Below are positions 58,664-64,000 of a DNA stretch of 64,000 bases, in pieces; position 1 is the first letter of the stretch; the number at the start of each line of letters is the position of its first letter. Under the pieces are notes generated by a model, which did not search any database, was not told where the DNA came from, and worked only from the letters and a program-made list of their open reading frames with translations. Source of the stretch: Paragyromitra xinjiangensis (lineage: Eukaryota; Ascomycota; Pezizomycetes; Pezizales; Discinaceae); NCBI GenBank assembly GCA_038503065.1, contig JBCAMK010000001.1, forward strand, positions 2,170,001-2,234,000, in the 5' to 3' direction. Both the position numbers and the translations under genes were made by a program.

Positions 58664-60919
58664 GATTCACCCTTCTACCCCCGGACCTCGGTAGGTTATT
58701 ACTTTTGACTGCGCTTGAATTGTGGGCGCGTCGGTAGTGCGACAATTGCTGCGGCGATAAAGTTATTTGAGCTTTTTTTTTGTTTTCGCGGTAGGATGGA
58801 AGTCGACGCGTTCCGATTGATTTGGTTTCGACTGACGCGCCCGCATGGCATGGCGTTTCAATGGACAAGATGAGTTACCCGGGCGTCAGGGACAGTTGTG
58901 TGATATGATGACCACATGTCAATGGTGACCTGAGCACTCTGCCAGGGACCCTACGCATTCTTGGCCCAGACTAAATCACACATCTAGCTGCAAGCTCCCA
59001 AAACGGGGAGATATTCCATAACTCTATTATTAAAACTGGAGGCCAGTAGACTAGCCAGGCCCCCCTTGATTTACCATTAACTCACAGTTCGAATTTAACA
59101 AATTACGTTCCAAGATCTACCCTGCCTGCCTGCCTGCCTGCCTGCCTGTGGGAGCGAGGGGGTCGGGGTCTCGAGCCCTCCCTCCTCGCCTGCTAGTTAG
59201 CAACACTGTCGCATTAGTTACATGTAGCCATAGAATACACGCATGTACATGTATCTCTTCCTACTTATTTCTATGACATGTATGACATATATCTAGCTTA
59301 GTGAAGAACCTTAATCTTGCTTATTAATTTACGCTAATCATAGAGGGTAACGAAACCAACGTTCTACAGGCATTCACACAAACCAAAACCGAACCTAACC
59401 CTATTCTCGAGAACATAAATTAACCTCTTACTCTTATTAATTCCTCTCCTGTTAAAATCTCCAATACTCACTCCCTCCATAAAATGAAACTTTCTATATA
59501 TCATATCAAAGTAGGGAAACCTCATACACATATTACAAATACAATACGACCGCCTACGTAACAAAGACATAGAATTAGAGTAATACCATAGCCTTATAGA
59601 GTAAATATTTTTATATACAGAAAGACTCATCGCAACCAAAATAATCTCTGTCAGAGCCAAAAATACATACCCTTATAAGGCGAATATCTTTATAACTCGA
59701 ACGCTTGTCAAACAATTATGCTACGGTATGCAGCAACCATAGGCGTAGGGGATAGGAACGAGCCCACATACATGTAATTGCTAGGCTAGCCTAAAGAATT
59801 TCTTCGTAGGCATTTCACTTGACTCCCCTACTATTATGATACTAAAATAGCAACAAACTTCACCCTCAGCCAAATTAATTGCAATGATAGTGTGAATCAA
59901 ATGATCTAAAGTGATACAGATCCACAGCTACGGTTGCACATCCGTCTCCCACTACCTCGTATTTTGGCGACTTTTAGTACTACCATATAAAACAAAAACA
60001 CTAAAGCATAAATAAATAGTTATCTACTCACCTACTGGGAAACTTAGTGTGCTGACCTCACCGATGCTAGAAAACAACACCTTAACCCTAAATCCCGCCG
60101 GATCGACTTAGCCACCCGATTTCTATCCCTAGAGCTACATATGACTTTCGATAAAATCCCTAACCGAATATAAAGCGAGCCACCACACTATACGTGCCCA
60201 GAAAAACTCTCCCAGATTTCCCCGTGTGGTTAATAAGAATCCGAGGTTCATACGCCATAAAGTGTTCATTTATAACCACGCCAAGCTCTCGATAACACAA
60301 TCATAATTCATCGAATTAGCAAATTTTAAGTCGCCGAGTGACTTCCATATTTAGTACATACGTCTAGGCATATATATCTATTTCCAAAACTCAGCAACGT
60401 TTGGAACTCTTTCATTTATCCTTCTCCATCCTAAAAGTCGGCGAGCGTGTGGGGTGACCGGTAGTCCGGGTTGAGAGACCGGTGACCTTTGACACGGGAC
60501 GACAAGATGTGAAAAGCACGACCCCCGTGAGATAAAGAAGAACTGTATATAAACTCTACGATAGAGTGTATTTACTAACTGTGGGTCCCGAAAGTCACAA
60601 CTCCCCATCCTAGAGCTATCGACGAAGGATGTTATCGAATACATGTAGTCGCAACATCACCCAAGCGGAAAGATCATCCTTCCCGAAACTATTAATTCCG
60701 AATTTCCGCTGCCCACTCACGATTGATGAACCACTCCGGTAGCAATTGTGTTCCTACGTTTTTATAGTGGGGGGGGGGCAAGACCTTTCCAATCCAGCCA
60801 AGCACACGTGCATTGCGGCTCTGCTGTAGCATGGTGGTTGTCACTTCAAACCCAACCTCAAGCTCCCTATTTACGTGTGAAACCTACAAACTAAATAACA
60901 AGAGCCAAAACTTACTAAA
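58664..60919. other. Gene-free AT-rich stretch
   Basis: 2.3 kb between the divergent SMC1 and MED11 genes. SMC1 promoter lies at the left. From 59.2 to 60.7 kb the sequence is AT-rich with many A runs, four TACATGTA palindromes (59219, 59246, 59769, 60640) and the CCTG repeat. Two loosely similar 30-base blocks (59593 and 59672, around CCTTATA...AATAT.TTTATA) hint at worn-out repeats. No gene seen. Confidence 0.4.
59121..59148 (+). repeat. CCTG microsatellite, seven units
   Basis: Seven perfect tandem CCTG units in non-coding DNA. Confidence 0.95.
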
Positions 60920-61461
60920 ATGTCCTCTCCAGACCTGATTATCCTCGACGCACCCCCATCTACTGCCACCACTACCACAGCGGTGGCAGAAAAAACAGCC
61001 TCTCCAGCTAGTATCCACATCAAAGAACTCAACGCTATAGACCAAGTCCTTCCCCAACTTCTCTAACCCTAACTCACCTAGCTAACCCACCATAGGATAT
61101 TTCCAACCTTCTAGAAACAGCCTCTCTCTCGATCCGTACCCTCACCACTATACCTCCTTCACTTGAAACCTTCACTACGCACGCTTCCCGCTACCATTCC
61201 CTCCTTCAATCCATCACCGTACGGCTACGACGGCAGATCCTGCTCCTAGAACAAGCTGATATCCCTGCTCCTAGTGATGGCACAGATGAAGCCGGGAAAC
61301 AAGGTGGCGGAATTGACGTAGGCGCTTTCAATAGCCGGAACGATGTAGTGGGAAGAGAGATGGAGGCGGAGCTGTGGAGAAAGGCAGGGGAGCTATTAAA
61401 GCGAGTAGAAGCAGTATCTGGTACAGGAGAAGAGGGTGGAGATATCAATATGGGGCAGTAG
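60920..61461 (+). CDS. MED11: Mediator complex subunit 11
   Basis: Head-module subunit of the Mediator coactivator, which joins Med22 in a helical bundle and contacts TFIIH and polymerase II. Two exons, both phase 0: 60920-61045 and 61096-61461; 163 residues. The intron is 50 bases and contains GCTAACCC as a likely branch site. After a Thr/Ala-rich N terminus the family signature HIKELNAIDQ joins DISNLLETASLSIRTLT across the junction, followed by an ASRYHSLLQSITVRLRRQIL helix. The C-terminal half is low-complexity, rich in Gly and Glu. Family assignment rests on the LNAID...LL..A..SI..L pattern. Confidence 0.85.
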
Positions 61462-62245
61462 GAGGTTATGCTGGTCGAGATTATACATGCTGCGAGAATG
61501 AATTCCTGCGGCCACACGGCCACAGTGCCACATTACTGTAAAGTGGCTTTAGTTCCGCGGAGGTCCTCGCACAAGCACTCTAATAATATTAGTGCTAAAG
61601 TTTTAGTCATGTGAGGAATCAGATGTTTCTCGTACCTGCGTCTTCCGTACCTGCATTGATCTGACGTTCTGACAAGGCTTTAGATAAGACCATTGAGAAG
61701 TGTTGTAAAACCATGAGGCATGGATCGCCGCATGATAGCACATGGACTAGCCTATGTGAAGAAATAACCATCCGGCCCATAAATCATGCGATCCAATAGT
61801 TTCTAGTTTAATTAATTTCTATTTTTATTCATTCCCACGCATCAAAACCCTAATTACAGTTTACAAGAATATGGTATGGTCTCAAAAAAACACGCAACCC
61901 GAACAGCCGATACCCCGAAGAGTAGAAAGACAAAAAATATCATCAAACAAAGCTTTGGTATCAATGCCTTCCTCTTTTCGTTTCCTTCCCGCGAAGCCCC
62001 GCAGCATTAAAAACGTGATAGTCAGACATAAGTAAAACGCTGTGAATGATAGAAGCATTACCGAAAAATTAACAAAAAAACAAAGAGCACCCCACCCCAC
62101 CCTACCCTAACCACGGATGTGTGCAACAGCGGGATCGCAGTACACATCATTGAAGCCTATACCCTAGACAACCGCCCCAATTGAAACCCTGTACAATAGA
62201 CTCGCCCCCCCCCCCCCCACCCAAAAACCATTCCCTACCAATCAT
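61462..62245. other. Convergent 3' region of MED11 and ERG3
   Basis: No gene seen between the convergent stops. AT-rich; includes a run of 14 C at 62205-62218. Confidence 0.4.
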
Positions 62246-63406
62246 CTATTTCTCCTTCTTCGGTTCGCTTGAGGCATACTCCCTGTATGTATCATCACCC
62301 TCGACAGCAGCAACGACCTTCTCCATCTCCGCGACTTGTTTCTCCCACTCCTTAGTCGCCATCTTGGTCTCCTTGTAGAAGAGTTCCATGTTCGGCTTGC
62401 GGTACGAGCCGAGAAGACGGTCCCAAAGAGTTGTGTACTGGCCATAGTTGTAGTTGAAGTATAGGTGGTGCATAGTGTGGCAGGCGGCGCCGTTGATGAC
62501 AGGGGAGTTGGCAACATATTCTCCATCATCTATCGAGATGCGTTAGCGGAGGATTTCTCAGGAGGGATAGGGGAAACATACGGATCATGATGGTCCACAC
62601 GTTGATGAACACAAACAACCCAATATACGCGAGCTTCTGAAGCGGGAAAATGAACGGGAAAACATGATACGGCACGCTCTGCAAGAATCCATCCATGGGG
62701 TGGAAAGCATGGCTGGCGTATGGAGTTGGCATGATCCACTTGTGGTGCGGCTTGTGGAGAACCTTATAAACACTCGGATGGTGCAGTCCACGGTGGATAA
62801 GATAGATCCAGAAATCGGTAAACATCAAGAAGATCGGGAATTGAAGCCACATGTAACCCTTTCCGTAGTCCTCGACGTTCTGGTAGAGTTTCGAGTATCC
62901 GCGGACCTCCAATAGGAAGCAAGGTGCGGTGAAGATGGCCATCACTGGGATCGATCGCATGGTTTGCGCAATTTCTTGCCGCATTTGATTTTTGAGGAAT
63001 TTGGGGTGCTTAAAAGTGTCTTTATCGAAAATGAATACGTAAGAGAGTGATGCGAAGATGAAATATATGAAGAGGCCGAAAATCCTGCCATGAGAGTTGA
63101 ATTAGCGAATCACAAAATTATCATGGTGGTAAAGGAATTTAAGTACCATGTCACCAAGAACAGAGACATCATCTGTCTTTCCCAATCGCCCCGCTGCCAT
63201 TGCGAGAGGTAGGCATATCGTGAAGGTTGGAGACCCAAGAACTCTGACACAATATCGTTCTCTATCGGGGTGTTGATACGGGCAGCACCAGCAAGCGCAG
63301 TGGCATTGGCCTTCAGAGTCTCGAAGGCAGGAGCTGCTAGAGGTAGGACGGTGGCGTATATCCTGTCAAAGAACAGGTTATCGCCGACTCCTAACACGTA
63401 GTCCAT
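62246..63406 (-). CDS. ERG3: C-5 sterol desaturase (Erg3)
   Basis: Introduces the C5-C6 double bond of ergosterol precursors in the ER membrane, using oxygen and cytochrome b5. Three exons on the minus strand: 63406-63147, 63084-62582 and 62529-62246; 348 residues, normal length. The fatty-acid-hydroxylase superfamily histidine boxes are all present: HRGLHH and HKPHH in exon 2 and [20 protein letters not shown] in exon 3. Membrane segments include [19 protein letters not shown] after intron 1 and [17 protein letters not shown]. The junction of exons 2 and 3 restores the motif TIMIHDGEYV, which is characteristic of the Erg3 family, with a codon split for His. The C terminus is lysine-rich (EPKKEK). 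Loss of Erg3 changes azole response in fungi; nothing in this sequence suggests a defect. Confidence 0.94.
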
Positions 63407-64000
63407 GGCGATGTCGTGAATTCACCGAACAAAAGGGGTTTTCCGTCGTTAGGAACGATGCAATACACTAACTCGCAGAAAGTCTAAGGGAAGACTAAAC
63501 AAAAGAGACGACGGTTGCTTTCAAGCAGATAGCGACAACCTACAGCAGTGGGTGAACAGCGAATGTGTAGAGAACCCAAAACCAAGCGCCCAAGCAGTGG
63601 CAGCAACAGATCTTTAAGTAAAGAGAACAGGAATAAAGAAAGGAGGACTATCACCCATAAGAAAGGGAAAAAATTATCTGGATTGATAAGATGAGCACAG
63701 ATGGGGGCTGGCCGGGGACCTGTCCCACCAATACAAGCTGGCGCCACAACAGCATGGCAAAGGGGCTCATCCGGAAAGAGCTCGTCCGATAAATATGCAC
63801 CATCCTTAATCCTGCATGCCATTATCCACTTTCGACCCACTGTACCTGATTCGGAAGTACCTCCACCAGAAAGAACTCGAAAACAAGTGCCAAAATGCTC
63901 CATTTTGACCCAGACCCCTGAAGAACTGCCAGGGTTTCAGGGGCTCTGCTTCCTCCAGTTGGTCCATCACACCACTGTCTCCACCTTTCGGATGCCAGAA
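63407..64000. other. ERG3 promoter and leader
   Basis: No gene supported. A 139-residue open frame at 63903-63484 on the minus strand lies immediately upstream of ERG3, has no recognisable domain and no splice link to it; it is best read as leader sequence. Confidence 0.4.

Noticed and set aside
63484..63903. 139-residue frame upstream of ERG3
   Set aside because: Lies in the ERG3 leader, lacks a domain, and no splice joins it to ERG3.

Overview
This 64 kb window is nuclear DNA of a filamentous ascomycete (Pezizomycotina; a leotiomycete-like fungus is my best guess, from protein resemblance only). The grounds are many short introns of about 50-90 bases with GT...AG ends and frequent CTAAC/CTGAC branch points, families restricted to or typical of ascomycetes (NUC-1/PHO4-type bHLH factor, DUF5321 and DUF7729 proteins, fungal Erg3), and long non-coding gaps. 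Nothing viral, bacterial or plasmid-like is visible, and I see no intact transposon, CRISPR array, rRNA gene or secondary-metabolite cluster. The genes are mainly housekeeping genes on both strands, not a functional cluster.

Left part (1-22 kb): a bHLH phosphate-type regulator (3471-5558, +), a Yip1 Golgi protein (7168-8109, +), a PH-domain protein (9177-10614, -), a decayed reading-frame region (about 12.7-13.4 kb, -), a TPR protein (13742-15550, -), the kinetochore protein Nnf1 (16292-17071, -), tRNA-Arg(ACG), S-formylglutathione hydrolase (18111-19176, -), a DUF5321 protein (19783-20607, -) divergent from an EF-hand myosin regulatory light-chain-like gene (20920-21632, +), and a second tRNA-Arg.

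Middle (22-44 kb): a gene-poor AT-rich stretch, a mitochondrial-type FAD/NAD oxidoreductase (24909-25933, -), a DUF7729 surface protein (27106-28501, -), an F-box protein (30943-32796, +), an unrecognised proline-rich protein (34035-35051, +), two more tRNA-Arg genes, a Dcr2-like metallophosphoesterase (38090-39862, -), a hotdog thioesterase-like gene whose canonical splicing leaves the frame one base short (40436-41599, -), and a small LYR-motif protein with a 13-base internal exon (42857-43306, +).

Right part (44-64 kb): the CCR4 deadenylase (45003-47414, +), a small possible orphan gene (50029-50388, +), a divergent SEC23 (51397-53908, -), the cohesin ATPase subunit SMC1 with a five-base first coding exon (54390-58663, -), Mediator subunit MED11 (60920-61461, +) and C-5 sterol desaturase ERG3 (62246-63406, -).

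Gene models were built by hand from splice signals and reading-frame continuity; all multi-exon models except the thioesterase give a whole number of codons. The most noteworthy observations are the micro-exons, the apparent one-base lesion in the thioesterase, the four tRNA-Arg(ACG) genes of mixed intron status, the divergent SEC23, and a TACATGTA palindrome that recurs only in non-coding DNA. I found no multi-gene system that I can defend as new.
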